Shown in pieces: positions 1-12,634 of a stretch of 64,000 nucleotides of DNA. The translations under genes and the position numbers were made by a program. Origin of the DNA: Rhexocercosporidium sp. MPI-PUGE-AT-0058 (Eukaryota > Ascomycota > Leotiomycetes > Helotiales); the NCBI GenBank assembly GCA_020746875.1, contig JAGTJL010000002.1, forward strand, positions 3,038,001 through 3,102,000. Direction: 5' to 3'. How positions within the stretch are numbered: position 1 is the first letter of the stretch; each line of letters begins with the position of its first letter. The notes under the pieces were generated by a model. It was not told the DNA's origin. It made no database searches and saw nothing but the letters and a program-made list of their open reading frames with translations.

Positions 1-3000
1 TAACGTAATAATAAAAATTACAGAAATATAATTAATATAATAAGCAAATTTAAATCTTAACTGAATTAGAAATAAAACTTAAATATATTAGGACTTTTTT
101 AATAAGATTTTAAAGCTTATATCTTAAATAATTAATATTAAGAATAGAAATTATAAAACTTTATTATAATAATCTATTAGCAGAATATTATAATATTATA
201 AAGATTCGTAATTCTTTCGCAGAACTTACTTTTGAGATAAAATAAAAAATAATATTAGAATATATATTAAAAAATATAATATTTATTAAAAGATTAAATC
301 GAAACGATATACGTTATATAAACTTTTAATAAATCTCCCGAGGCCTTCGCGACTTTAATCTGAAATTTCAATAGATTTTATTATAAAGTTACTGCTTTAT
401 AAAAACTTATTTAATAGCTTAAATCTTAATTATATATTAATAATTATTAACCGGTATTCGAAGATCCCGGTACTTAATATATTATAAAACGATTAATACT
501 CCCGAACTTATAGAACTGCTATTCGAGAGAGTGTTTTCTTTTTTTAGCGTACTTTAAAATATCGTATCTAATAAAAGTACGGTATTTACTAGTAAATTCT
601 AATTTATTCTTTACTTTTATATATATATTAAATAAAAACTAAGCTTTATATATTATTTTTAAATGAATAAATAAATAAAAAGATAAAACTAAAATCTAGA
701 AATATACTTCCGCGCTTTCTACGGAATATTATAAAAAAATAAATAAGAAAACTAGCTTTTACCGAGTTTATTTATAATAATTCCTTTTATTAAACGCTTT
801 AAATATCTTTATTTTAAGTCTATTATAATTATAAGCCGGTAATATTATAAAACCTTAAAGATAATATTTAAAAAAAGAAATATTAGCTGCTTAAATAAAT
901 TAAATTATTAAATAATAAACGAGCTAAACTTACGAAAGTTTGAGATCGTACGTAACAGAATCGGGAAAGCTATTATAATACTCGGTATTTAAATAAATAT
1001 TTCTAGTTAAAATAATAAATAATACTTAATATTAAGAATATTCGACTGAAGATTAGAAAGCTATTATTAAAATATATTAGCTTATTCCAGATTATTAAAT
1101 GCGTAAATAATACGGCATATACTTTAAAGCTGCTAAGCTTATATAAAAAGCTTTACTTAATATTTTATATATTTTTATTAAAAGAATATATAATATAAGC
1201 TAATAAGTAATTAAATAATTATTTACTCGGTGAACTTCCGGAGCTAAATAAAAAAGATAACTTTTAAGAATAAAAAGTTAAAAGTATTTTTAATTATAAA
1301 TAAAATAAAAGAAATAAGATTAAGAAATATTTAATTAAATAAAAAGATTTCCCGGAAGATTATAATACTTAGCTTTTAATATACTTAAACCTCGAGAATA
1401 TTAAAGAAACTCTTAATATATATAATAAGAATTATAAATTAGAAAATTAAATACCGGAAATAAAGAAATATAAAACCTCCGCGTAACTTACGAGAAAGCC
1501 GGGAAGATTACGAAAAGTCGAGAAGCCGAGAAAGCACCGCCGATTATAAATAAAAATATTCTTTTCTTATATTTTCTTATAAAATTTTGAAAGTTTTATT
1601 AAAGCTTTAAAAATAATACCGGCGCAAATATAAAATATATAATATTATATTAAAAAAGAATAAGCTTATAAAATATATTTAGATTATAATTTAAAAAATA
1701 ATAAGATTTTATTTTAATTATAAAGTAATAGCGTAATTCTATTATAAGTGCTTAAAGCATAAGGTATTTACTTTATAAATTAAATTATCTGAAAAACCTA
1801 AATTCTTTAACGTTAAATTCAGACTTATATTATAATATTTATTAAGCGCTGAAAAACTGCAAAATATCTCTTAAAATAGCTCTAATAATCTCGTTCGATG
1901 CAACACTGCTTTAATATAATATTAGTATATATTAGCAGCGAAGCGAGCACGGAATACTTATAATAATTATTATAATTTCGCGATATAACCGAATTTCTAT
2001 TATTAATTCCTTTATTAAACCGTAAGTAATCTGGTCGGCTTCGGAAGCGGAAGTAATAATATAAGCGTTCTTAAACTTAAATATATTACCGATCAAGCGC
2101 ATTATACTCTTATAGAACTTCTCGAACTCCTTTATTTCGTTAATATATTAATAATATTCCGGAAGAAAAAGATATAACTTATAAGAAAAGTATTAGTAAA
2201 AAGAAAAACTTAATTAATATCTTTCTTATCGAGCTTAAGAAATATACGCGACAAGGAATCGGTTATACGGTGCTTCTCGAGCCAAATAGCGAAGCTCTAA
2301 GCTCCCGTAAGAATCGTGAAATCATAGTCCTCGGGGCGACGCTAGTATTACACTAGCTATTCTCACGCAGCTAGTTCTCGAAATCGACGGCAAGGTTCTT
2401 TATAATACGGATATCTTTATGAAAAGTATAAGGGAATTATTTATCTTACGATTAGTATACGGTTCATTTCTAACGCGCTTAATATTATATTATTAGCAAA
2501 CTTTATAAATATGAGTACGTACGACGATATAAACGGCTTTCTGCTCGGAATAGCGGTCGTAATTCTTCTTGCCTTCTTATTAATATAACGGAAAAAGGGA
2601 TCGATTAGTATAGCTTTAAAGTATTAGCCGCAGGAACTTCTGCGAGGCCAGTTCGTAAGGTTATCAGATGTAATAACTTTAAGACGCTAAACGAAAGATA
2701 TAATAATAATAATAATATTAATAATTAATTAAAGAAAAGAAGAAGAAAAGAAACAAGAAAATAGCGACGTATAAGCACGGGTATTATATATAAATAAGCT
2801 AAAGAGGAAAAGTTATTATTAACGCGACGAAGAAGCTATTTATATATACGTCTTAATAAGGTAGCGAGGTCGTAATTACTACGTAATTATATTATTATAT
2901 TTGTATTATTTGCATTTCATTTACTTAGCAAATAAACGTAAATACGCTATTAGCGCGCAACTTGCTTATTACTTCGCCGATCGAAGATAACTTTTTAATA

Positions 3001-3970
3001 ATAACGATAATTGCAGTACTCGAATATGAGTGTGAGAGCTCCTATATATACGCGCAAGAGTCTCATAACTAAAGCAAATATCTTCTGTTATTTTATAAAG
3101 CTATTCTTATCTACTAAGCTAATAATACTGATATATTATGCGGAACGGCTCATAAAGTAATCGGACGACGTCCGACGAACTAATCGCGATGCAGTATTAT
3201 ATACTTAGCGCAGTGATCTAAATAACCGTATTAATCTAATTAGCTAAACTTATCGACCGGAATACGGCTGTCCGACTTACCGCGGCCTAGTCCTCGCCTT
3301 AAGCGACGCGAAAGCGTATTAATATATTATTAGTTAAAGCATCGGTATCGCGGACGCTATTACTAAAAAAGGGAATAATTATTATATATATGCTTATCTA
3401 TTCTATTTATACGGAATCGGGCCCGTAGTATAAAAAGGCCGAGGCTTTTACGGTATTAGTAGAATCAGTCCTACTTGTATATCTAATCACGCCGGCGTTT
3501 TACTTCCCCTCACGAGTAACTCCTTTTATATATACGCTTCTCTTCTAGACTTCTTCGAAGGCCAGAGATTAGTTCTTTGAATATAATTTACCCTGAACCT
3601 CTACGAAGCTTTGCTTACCGTGAATTCCATCTGATACTTTTACCTGAATCACACCAAAACGCTACCTTTTCCACTCTCTTTAATATAAGCTACACTTCTT
3701 TAAATTAATATTCCTTTAAGTTATATAATCTTTTTAATAATTCTAAGCTTTTACATTATTACGATTTTTAATTAAATATTAAGAATATAAGACTTTAGTA
3801 GGTCTAAGTATGACGTAATAGTTTTAAGCTATATTTTGCGAGTAAAGTTGCGTTCTTTAACTTAGTACTATCTTTATCTTACGATAAACTTTTAATATAA
3901 CATTTAAAATAAATTCCGAATTAATAAAAGTGTACTTAATCCTTTATTTAAGAAGTATAAAATAAGACTT
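1..3970. repeat. AT-rich gene-free island, probably RIP-mutated repeat DNA
   Basis: The sequence is dominated by TA-rich words (taata, ttata, aatatt) and CpA/TpG dinucleotides look rare by eye, while many surviving C and G lie in CpG. No open frame of useful length occurs on either strand. This is the known outcome of repeat-induced point mutation in Pezizomycotina, which turns CpA into TpA in repeats. Patches of higher GC (about 2270-2420, 3160-3320 and 3420-3560) may be less mutated parts of the original element; a TATA-like tataaaaagg lies at about 3430. I cannot assign the element to a class. Composition changes to normal within a few tens of bases near 3970. Confidence 0.75.
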
Positions 3971-5053
3971 AAAATTTAAACAGCGCTAAGTGGGTTAATT
4001 TAACGATTGTTTAAGGTGTGTTTTGGGCAACCAGGCTAATAGCAGTTGCCGGTGATTGTAATTAGAAACAAGATATCAATATCATCACGGGCTATGGCAA
4101 TATCTACGACCTGGTTATGAAAGGCGAGTCTCGTTGGGAGTTTATGGGGCTAGACTTGTCAATAACCTAAGTAGAAAAGGGATGAGCTCTCATTCAGCTT
4201 CAAGATTGTCTATAGGCAGGATGCAGGAATTACCCGATAGACTTGCTTGTGGGGACAATTTTAAAGCCAGAAGTTCTGTCAAGCACATACATTTTTGGAT
4301 GCTTATCTATTAAGTTACATTCTCTTTCCTACTTGAAAGTACAATCGTATAAGGCTAAAGATCAACAGCAGGACGGTATCTTTCTTCCTCGTAAACCACA
4401 TGAGAACAGCTAAGCACACAACTCTTTAGTGATAAGAAATGAGAAAGAAAAAATGATTCTTTCTTCCAGAAGAGCTTGATAAGGGCATCCAGAAAGGGGC
4501 AAAAGCCTATATGCCGCACCATCTCATGAGCAGGGACAAAAGCAGCAATAAGTCACAGTCTCTACGAAGCATCAGCAACCACCACAAGGGCTCAAATTCT
4601 CAGGCCTGATTTTCCAGATGCTACTGTAAGTCAATCTACTCCTCCCGAAACGCGAAGTGCAGGAGCGCGACTAATGGTATACCTAACTTAACCCATCGCT
4701 GCCTAGTAAGCATACTCAAGTCCCAGAAAAGGAGTTCTCAGCTTGGAAAGAAGTGGGTCGTGGCCTAGCTACACTGTAGTACAAGATGAATGTGCCGAGG
4801 CTGAGATAAACCTGCCAGGGGCTTTGGCATTTAGCTGCTGGCTGCTATGATTATTCGACATACTATCAGTTGTGAGCATACGGGTTTACCTCCGATTGCT
4901 GTGATTGCTAAGTTGTATCTGCAGACTCGACACCGGTGGGATCAGATGATTGGCTCTCTTTCCCCAGCCCTTCCGTACCCACTCCCCTCAATTAGTAGAT
5001 CTCAAGTCCGATTCGGACAAGAATTTGGGACCTGCCCGTTGAAGCTTGAAATC
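3971..5053. other. No gene recognised
   Basis: GC returns to normal after the AT-rich island. Open frames are short and have no recognisable motif. The plus-strand frame at 4847-5221 mostly lies opposite the F-box-like remnant and is treated as its shadow. Confidence 0.5.
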
Positions 5054-5982
5054 TCAAAACCTTTGCCTAAAAGAAAGTACCACTGGCCGATTGGTAAGAG
5101 TATTGGGTATGAGAAGTTGTCGGAAAGTGGGTTCATGATCCTCCAGGACTCGTTCAGTATACTCATCCCAGTCATCATCTTCAACATCATTGGGAAAGTA
5201 AGCCATGTTCGAGTCAAGTAGACCCCAACCCCGGAAGCTTGTTCTTTTGAAGCCATAAGAATTTGCCTTCGCCTTCATCATGTCCTTCAATTCTCAGTCA
5301 CCAACGGATAGGTTGAGAGTTAGACCATCCAAAGCGAGATACCGCGACAGCATTGAAAACTTGCACAATCCGTTATCGTCGCCATACTAAATATTGACAT
5401 CCAAGCTCAAGTATTTAATAGCTCTACACGCCACAAGTCTATCGTTGAGAAAGTCAGAAAGGCCAACGCAGTCAAACTATTCAGGGCTGATGATGCTCAG
5501 TCGAATGCAAAGGCAACTGAGAACTCCGACCTGATCTGTCGACTGATATTTGACTTGTCTCTATCGAGTGAAATGATTGACTAGTTCTCAACTAAAGATC
5601 GTTTACTGACGTGGGGATCGCAGGAAATGGTATAAGAGCCACTGCGGAGCGGATGAGATCTTCCCAGCTGGATGTGCACCCACTTAATTCTTTCAAACCC
5701 TGCATTATCGCCCCATCTCTCCTCTGGTGTTTGCAGAAGCTCTTTGTCGAAAGCTGACACGTGACTGAGGTTCTGGATATACTCTTCGTACGTTTGGGCA
5801 TAATATTCGTTGTAATCTAATGGCTTACAGAAGTGTTCCAATTGAATCTCAATATGCATTGCCTTATATGTGTCGTCGGACGAATAGAATGGTCGAAGAA
5901 GCTGGCGATAGATCTCGAGTCTAATTTCCAACAGTAGCTTCAGCAAGGGAAAGTTACTAGGTCTAGATGAGTTTAGATACAT
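5054..5982 (-). pseudogene. F-box-like (2EXR-type) protein, broken by several stops and a frame change
   Basis: The first 133 codons (5982 to 5581) start with the pattern of fungal F-box-like proteins: a leucine-rich start followed by LEIRLEIYRQLL near residue 20. Translation stops at TAG 5581-5583, but protein-like sequence continues. In the original frame it runs on to a TGA at 5497-5499. In a second frame it runs through a TAG at 5477-5479, a TAG at 5387-5389 and a TGA at 5294-5296, then on to about 5054, with segments such as DRLVACRAIKYLSLDV, RYLALDGLTLNL and DWDEYTERVLEDHEP. One frame change between about 5480 and 5520 is needed to join the parts. The family is known for adaptor or unknown roles in large expanded sets; this copy should make no full-length product. 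A short truncated protein cannot be excluded. Confidence 0.7.
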
Positions 5983-7571
5983 GGCAGTGAGATCGTCGTA
6001 ATCACAGCAATTGATTGTGTTGACGTTGATGCTAGAAAGAGAAGTTTGCGGAGAAAGGGGGGTTTGGACGCGCCTCGCTTAGAATGTACTGGTGTTGACT
6101 TGGGAGAGAAGAAGGAACGACCTCCCCTCCCGTCAGCTCTCGGTCATGATCACGGGATCGCAATGCTCACAACTACAGCCTTCGGGAGAACTGTATTGCT
6201 ATGAGGTAGGGTAAGCACTTCAGAATCAGTATCAGGATTTCACGTAGATGAGAGTCTCATAAACGGATTCTCCCTAGATCTGCAGGTGCCGATTGCTTTG
6301 CCCTTTGTCTCGGGAAGCAACGAGGAAATCATCCCACATTGATATTTTCCCAGAAATAGATCTGCTTATTATTTTTTTCCTTGTAAGCGACAGAAATGTA
6401 GCGCCGAGAGTCCAAGGAGGTCTACAGCTGAATATCTGTCTTTTGTAGAGGATGACCGAAGAAATGATCGTGCTGGGGGTGCCCAAAAACCAATTCCATC
6501 CATCAAAGAGCCAACGCGCTGTCAAGATAGATATTGAGAATTGGTGTTCGAAATCACATCAGTTTCCTATCACCAGCTATCATTCTCTCTGGATCATTCC
6601 GTGCCAACTTCACCCAATTTTGGGATACGGGATGGAGGAGGTTTGCTCCGTGTACACCTATCGATCGAGCCAATAGCCGGTTAGCTCTTGGAACTGCTGG
6701 TAATTGGACAACTGATATAAGGGCCGATGAAAAATGTTGATAATACCTCGATGAACTCTCTTTGAGCTTCAAGTTAGTCCATTCATCCCATCAACGCCAG
6801 AGAGATCAAGCCGAGGTAGAATCGAAAAAGCCGGTCGCCACAGACTGCGCTTAAAAGGTAGGGTCCAAAGCAAGACTGCATTTGATATCAACCTGGTCAA
6901 AGAGAGAAAGGTGATGAGAAGGATTCGATGTTAACCGACACACATTGTCTGAAGGGTTTACTGATCCTGGTCACAGTTCTACTGCATCAGAATGATGGAT
7001 GCTTTCTGCTTTACCACAAACATAGACAGGTACAGTACATAAGATACTGTCGACAGTCGCTGATCTAGTCCCTGTCTAATGCAGAATTAGGAGCGATCTT
7101 AGAAACGCAAATGTCGTAAGAATGCGAGAGGAGATGAAATTGATAAGCAACCAAATAAAAATACGTCTGGGCATGATGCCGCCAAGCTTCAACATTCAAA
7201 CCTCTTGGAGATTCTAACTAAAACAGTCGGGAAATGGAACAACGAGATCCCGAGTCACGGCCGTAAAAAGAAGTGGAGACATAAAATGGCATTCTAAAAC
7301 GACTGCCAAGTCAGATTCGTGCTACTGTGCCGCTTGGCGGCGGCTCGCTTGCTGCTTGATCTTTGAATGGGTGACCTTTTGTTTGTAATCCGCATTCTGG
7401 GCATCGGATTAACATTACTCATTGTATGAATGACCAAGCAAGGAGCGGACGAGTCTCAAAAGCATGTCATAAAGAGCTCACGGTAGCAGAGGAAACCAGT
7501 CAAGTCAGACACGAAAGCCAACTCACGAGCCATATCTTCAACATAGTAAATGTGAATCCTCGGTCATCATC
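5983..7571. other. No gene recognised
   Basis: Only short open frames without recognisable motifs are present. The part just upstream of 7572 should hold the promoter and leader of the RidA-family gene. Confidence 0.5.
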
Positions 7572-8063
7572 ATGTCCCACCTCCAGTACTTCGCCTACAA
7601 GGGATTCGGAGAAGAAAGCCGAAAAAGTACATGGTACAGTCAAGCTGTACGTGTTGGTGACCGTATTGAGATCTCAGGACAAGGTAAAATAGCACAGACT
7701 CCTCAGTATTTTCCAAGACGTAAGCTAACACATGGAACAGGTGGTTGGGATCCATTGACGAGCAATTTGAGAGCAGATCTCGCGGATGAGATTGATCAAG
7801 CATTCGCCAATGTCGATTTGGCTCTCAAGGATGCTGGCGGTAAAGGCTGGTCGCAAGTGTACAAGATTAACATGTACGCCGTTGACTTATTGAGCGAGGA
7901 GGGGACGGCTCTGGTCATTGGTAATCTTAAGAAGTGGCTGCCTGATCACCAACCCCTCTTGACCTTCGTCGGGGTCAAGGAACTTGCTTTCGGAATGAGG
8001 ATTGAAATCGAGGTGGTCGCGCATGATGAGCAAACCGCTAAGACTAGCGTTATTAGCTCGTGA
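7572..8063 (+). CDS. RidA/YjgF/YER057c-family protein
   Basis: Two exons, 7572-7683 and 7741-8063, give 144 residues, close to the usual size of this family. The 57-nt intron (7684-7740) begins gtaaaa, carries a GCTAAC branch site and ends in aacag. Splicing joins ISGQ to GGWDP, the family's conserved N-terminal block, and removes a stretch that does not fit the fold. The C-terminal FGMRIEIEVVAH matches the RidA signature region with its conserved arginine and IEIE strand. Family members hydrolyse reactive enamines or imines from PLP enzymes as trimers; the fungal subgroup here could be cytosolic and its substrate is unknown. The start follows from the short first exon and the family N-terminus. 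It lies between two pseudogenes and looks intact. Confidence 0.85.
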   Translation: MSHLQYFAYKGFGEESRKSTWYSQAVRVGDRIEISGQGKIAQTPQYFPRRKLTHGTGGWDPLTSNLRADLADEIDQAFANVDLALKDAGGKGWSQVYKINMYAVDLLSEEGTALVIGNLKKWLPDHQPLLTFVGVKELAFGMRIEIEVVAHDEQTAKTSVISS

Positions 8064-8160
8064 AGGGGGATTGAGTAGGAAAAGATGTTAATTGAATTGA
8101 ATACATTTTCCAGGGGATACTTTCAATCTTCAATACCCTTTTTGAGTCCGATTGGCGTGA

Positions 8161-9150
8161 GTCCAAGCGAGGGCCTGGCACGGGAACATCAACCATATGG
8201 GCAGCTTGGGACCACGATTCGGAAGAGTAGATTTCCTTGGCTACCTTACATTAATCCTTTCGCTCGTGAAAGTACCAACGCGCAAACCAGGCCACGATTC
8301 AAATCGGGCTATATGGATGGCTAAGGGGCATGGAATTACCCCGCCGATGCTATCATTTGCAGTTATCACAAAGCTAGGTCAAGCCGCTAACACTCCTTGT
8401 GATCAACGAGGTACGCACACTTTTCCATGAATTGGGCACTGCATCAACTTCTTGGTAAGTAAGGCAAGGTTTGCAATCTACCCATCCAGAGAGTTCATTG
8501 GGATCCAAAGTATCATGCTAGGGAACTGGCTTTGGCTCCTTGAAGTCCTGAAAGGTCTAGAACGACATTACAGCTACCTAAGCGAGGAATTCTGCGCTTT
8601 CTGGGAAGAGGATCGTGGTGGTCAGAGGAAAGACAGTTTGCCTGATAAAGCGATCAGAGATTTGGTACGCACGAAAAGTTTGAACGAAGCTCATCGAATG
8701 CAGTCACAACTTCACGCCGCAATGTTTGATCTAGAGATTCATACGCCCACAACCCACGAAGCGGTGAGGAACATGGATACCACGAGTCTTTGCAACACAA
8801 TGAAGCATGACATCATAGAGCTGTCTGCTCATGAAAGACTTCAACCTATGACATGACGGGCTAGAGTCCCACACCACATATATGTAGGAAGTACGATGCG
8901 GGATACTTTGCTTATCCTGTGTAAGTCAAGCCCTTTCCTCATCATCGAAATGCAAAATCATCATTGACACAGGACCAAAGCGTATTCTACGGATTTGCAT
9001 TCCGGTGAATTCGCGGCAAACCCTGTAGATCCTTCTGTGGGAACGCTTTATCGGATGCTAGTCCTAGCTGTAGCTGCTGGTGTACCTGAAGCGGATACCA
9101 TCTTGGGTTTTCTTGGGATGAGATCCAAACAGCGATACCTATCATACTGA
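8161..9150 (+). pseudogene. M3A metallopeptidase (thimet/saccharolysin-like), truncated and frameshifted
   Basis: Only the C-terminal half of an M3A oligopeptidase can be traced. Recognisable blocks in order are FLGY at about 8233, a KSGYMDG piece near 8300, LLVINEVRTLFHELG up to 8437, then after a frame change HCINFLVSKARF, the GNWLW and LERHY region, a FDLEIHTP block, KYDAGYFAY, and after an intron (8921-8972) YSTDL, EFAANPVDPSVG and ILGFLG, ending at TGA 9150. The zinc motif HEXXH is split because one base of the glycine codon is missing near 8435-8437. At least four frame changes or stops exist and the N-terminal half is absent, so no active enzyme is expected. The retained intron position shows that it came from a normal gene, not a retrocopy. 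The OCT1 gene at 23318 is a different M3 member. Confidence 0.8.
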
Positions 9151-10614
9151 TCTCCAGAGCGGTTCCCAATGATCTTGTCACATGTCATTCTAATGTCAGA
9201 CTTGTGCCTGATAGCTGGAATAGGATTGGTACGGCGGTTGCAGCAGCTCGTATGGAGCATGCAAGGTCACTCGCGACATCATGGGTCATGGGCTGGACGA
9301 CTCGAGGAGCCTTGTCTTGTCGTGGCATTACTCCGATATCGAAATAGCTTCTTCCCCTGCTGATTGTCGGACGCCCTAAACGGCCCAGACAAGATACAAA
9401 AATGATTGGAAGAGAACGAAATTCATGAGTTCCAAAATGAAACTTTAACGCCCGCATAATCATCTCATCGTCGGATCAAAACTCCTCCAAGAACGAAGAG
9501 AGAGAAATACAAATGTTCTATCAACAAGCGAAAAGGATGAGAAACGCCAAATCAACAATAAGCATCCCGTCGCTTGCACGATGTTTTCTAAAAAAAAATG
9601 TAATTCGAATGGTAGAAATAGCAATCTCTTCAAAACCTCCCTGCCGGACAAATGGACGATGAGCACATTAGCAAGTTGTAGTTGAGAGGGTAGCAGCTCT
9701 AGCAGCTAGTATAATGCCACTTCTTAGTCCAGCGAAGCTCTCGATCTCGAACGTTGTAGCGGTGATTGTTGAATGTATGCGTCTTCGACGGGAATTAATA
9801 CAAAGCGAAGGTGATTTAATGTGGTCGAAACTGTAGATTGTCATAAAAAGGTACACCGAAGATCAAAGCTTGTCGTGGAAGGGTCGCTGGTGCCGTCATT
9901 AACCAATCTTTGGTCCGGATGAGAACATGGAGAGTCGAATTTCATGGCTTTCGGGGAGCTGAGTGTTCACAGTCGAAAAGAATTTGCTTGCTGTCCTAGA
10001 TGATTGAACTACGTAAGAATCTGGCCACTGGTGTCCATAGGAGTGTCCTGGAAACGCACCTTGTCCATCTCGGAAGGTCTGATGAAGAGCTGAAAAATGC
10101 TCAGGAAAGAAAAGGGTCATGAAGAGAAAATCCCGGGTCCTATACCTCCATGGTATATACAGCGTGACATGCCAGCCACTGGAAACATTCACCAGATATA
10201 AACATGGAAATTGGTTTTACTCTGTTTGGGATGGGTTGGACTGGTACCGGAGCTGTCGATTTATTTTGAGTGGTCGAGGAGAGGCTCGAAACTTTTGAGA
10301 ATGGCCTGGATAATCCCAGGGATATTAAGGAGCCCCCAGCATTCAATTACTTTCTGATGAAGCGCGTTCCTGTGTACAGACCGGAAAGATGCCGGCAATC
10401 ATATGTGGTTTTGAGACGGGTGGATCCAAGAGTGGATGTTGAGGTGGCCGAGATGGATTCCCTCAAAACGTATACACCATCAATAGGAGTAATGGTATAC
10501 CATGGTTGACTATGTACGGACGTACAGACATGTCCAGAGATGGGTGCGGCAGCCCTTTGGAGCCGTTTTTGGTAACCCCTGGACAGGTTGCCTCGTCGGC
10601 AGGGTCGGTACTGC
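9151..10614. other. No gene recognised
   Basis: Open frames on both strands are below about 110 codons and overlap one another. None shows a domain. Minus-strand frames at 9899-10346 could belong to a leader or tail of an unrecognised transcript, but I cannot support a gene. Confidence 0.4.
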
Positions 10615-11586
10615 CTACCCCCGCAGCAAGCCTTCAAGCTCTCCCGAAGTTGACTGGGAAGCTTGAGAGACAACAGATTCCGGAGATGCGGATCTCTGAG
10701 AGTAGTTCATGCCCTGTGAGGTACAGTCTAAAGCTGGCCGATTTGAAGAGACTGCTTGAGGGTACCCTGGCAAATATGCATTTAATGTTTCATGATTGGA
10801 ATCCATTGGGATAAAATTCTCCCTGCTTGGGCTTACCATGCGGCGGAGCGCAATTCCGATAATTTCAGCATGATCGTTTAGATCAATATCGCTATCGTGG
10901 GTACTAAAACCTCGCGAGTGGCGAGATTGTGGGCGGCCAATCATGTTGGAAACATTCAGAGCCAGGAGACGGTCCATTTCCAGGCTTCTTTCCCTTGCGT
11001 GGTATCCTCCATTTGATCGGAGTGATCTTGGTACTCCAATGGGACCGCGGAATGTATTGGAGTGTCCCTCTTCCATGGATATCTCTGGATTTGGATTTGG
11101 ATCACTAATTGCTCTATGGATTTTGGGTAGAGACAATGCCGTCAAGAGGGCCAACAAACAACTGGCAATGGGAATCCATGGAATAAGCTCCTTCAAAGAC
11201 GTGCTTGTGGATGAGAGGGCTGCGAATCCGAAGAAGAATGCCAAAATCACAGTGAAATGGCCATACCTGAAAAGGATCGAGCCGAGTTAGTGTTGTCCTA
11301 ATAGCTATGGCGTGGGAAGCATAGTTACGTCTTGACTTCGGCAAGGTGTTGGAGGAGATATGCTATCGAAGCGACAATGAATATCAAGATATCTCTGGAA
11401 GGCACAGTTAAAGTTGCTGCAGATGCTCAGATGGAGTCAATCCACTCACGTGAACCAGATCCCTCGAAATTCAGACAAAATTGGCGAGACCATTGCGGAG
11501 CCCGTCATGCATCCAACGGGTAAGACAACTCTCAACATCTTGGTTGACTCTCTGGCTAATGGATACTCAGTGCGAATGGAATCCAT
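10615..11586 (-). CDS. Small integral membrane protein, 284 aa, unknown function
   Basis: Three exons (11450-11586, 11329-11394, 10615-11266) join in frame to 284 codons plus stop. The introns are 55 nt (gtgagt...ttccag) and 62 nt (gtaact, CTAAC branch, ttttcag). The start ATG at 11584-11586 follows an in-frame TGA. Likely membrane segments are DILIFIVASIAYLLQHLAE, HFTVILAFFFGFAAL and IPWIPIASCLLALLTALS, perhaps with a weaker one near GCMTGSAMVSPIL. A polar, Ser/Arg-rich tail of about 150 residues follows and probably faces the cytosol. I do not recognise the family. The clean phase across both introns argues that it is a real gene; the topology is an estimate by eye. Confidence 0.65.
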
Positions 11587-12634
11587 TGGGATTAGGTTAC
11601 CGATGGTTCAGTTGTTGGGAATCAACAAGACCGCGAATTAGAAAACAAGAATTTGGCGGAAGTTGGGAAACAAACGTAGAACAATGAGTCTGGGGATCCG
11701 GCAGAACTAGGTACTTTCTTTCAGCGATGGTCGTTCCTGGTCAGGTTGCAAGACACTTCAAAAAAGGCTTTGGGTCTGAATCGTGGTCTACCCACCTTCT
11801 TATGTTTCTAGTGCTCCTAGATGCGGAGATTGAGCTAACCTCCACATTCAGAAAGGCAGATTCACGATGCTGAAAGGGCATATTTGGCCTTCAGGTATCG
11901 ATGCATATGCAGCCGCCAGATTATCACGCCTTATCACTGAAATTTGACCTGAGGACAATGTCATTGGCATGGGAGGCAGACATCCCGCCGGGGGGGTTCA
12001 TTGAATCTTGCAAAACCTGACGGTCAAAGTCCTTGTTTGTCTCAGCTGCTATCCTCTCACAATCCAACACGATCACATTGCTTCTTTTTCAACCTCGTAT
12101 TTTTGCGGACGAGCAGTCTGCCTTGCATTGCCTTATCAGCCTTGCTTACGATGTAGCAAAGTTTCGTATACTTCATTGGTGGCTTTCGGTGAGCGAGTTC
12201 GCCAAGGCCTTGGATATGCGTTGGGCAACAGCCTCGCTGAACGCCTGGGCATGTCTTGAGGCCCGACGTCTGCCTAGACACAAACCAGACCATTCCAATC
12301 AGTGTCACAGTTCAGTGAAGTCGCTTTGATTCCATGATCTCATGCACTCCATCAAGCCCCTTCATGTGCTTCGCCAGGGTTAGAACCGGACCAGCATTAA
12401 CCGCAGATTACGCCCGGATTGATAGTCAGAACGACAGGCTCGGAGGGTAGGTGCTGGCAACACTCATGACATGGGCGATTTGAGTATTTAAATTTAGAGG
12501 CAGCGGTAATTATCTATATGAAGACACACTCAGCCTCTTCAGGTTTCCCAGCCTGATAGCAGGCTGCCTTTTATTCAGAAGGTATTAAAGAGTCTGAGCA
12601 GGTCTTCCGAAGAATCACTTATGCCAGAGTCATC
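11587..12634. other. No gene recognised
   Basis: Mixed sequence between two divergent small membrane-protein genes. A TATA-like tatttaaatt occurs at about 12484 and could serve the plus-strand gene at 12635. Open frames at 12008-12329 overlap on both strands and show no domain. Confidence 0.4.

Noticed and set aside
2200..2400. Possible copia-gag-like reading on the minus strand of the AT-rich island (a FTILTG...FAIWLEKH pattern)
   Set aside because: Too short and interrupted by stops; similar words could arise by chance in mutated DNA.
4847..5221. Plus-strand frame of 124 codons
   Set aside because: It lies largely opposite the F-box-like remnant, whose minus-strand reading has recognisable, family-like segments.
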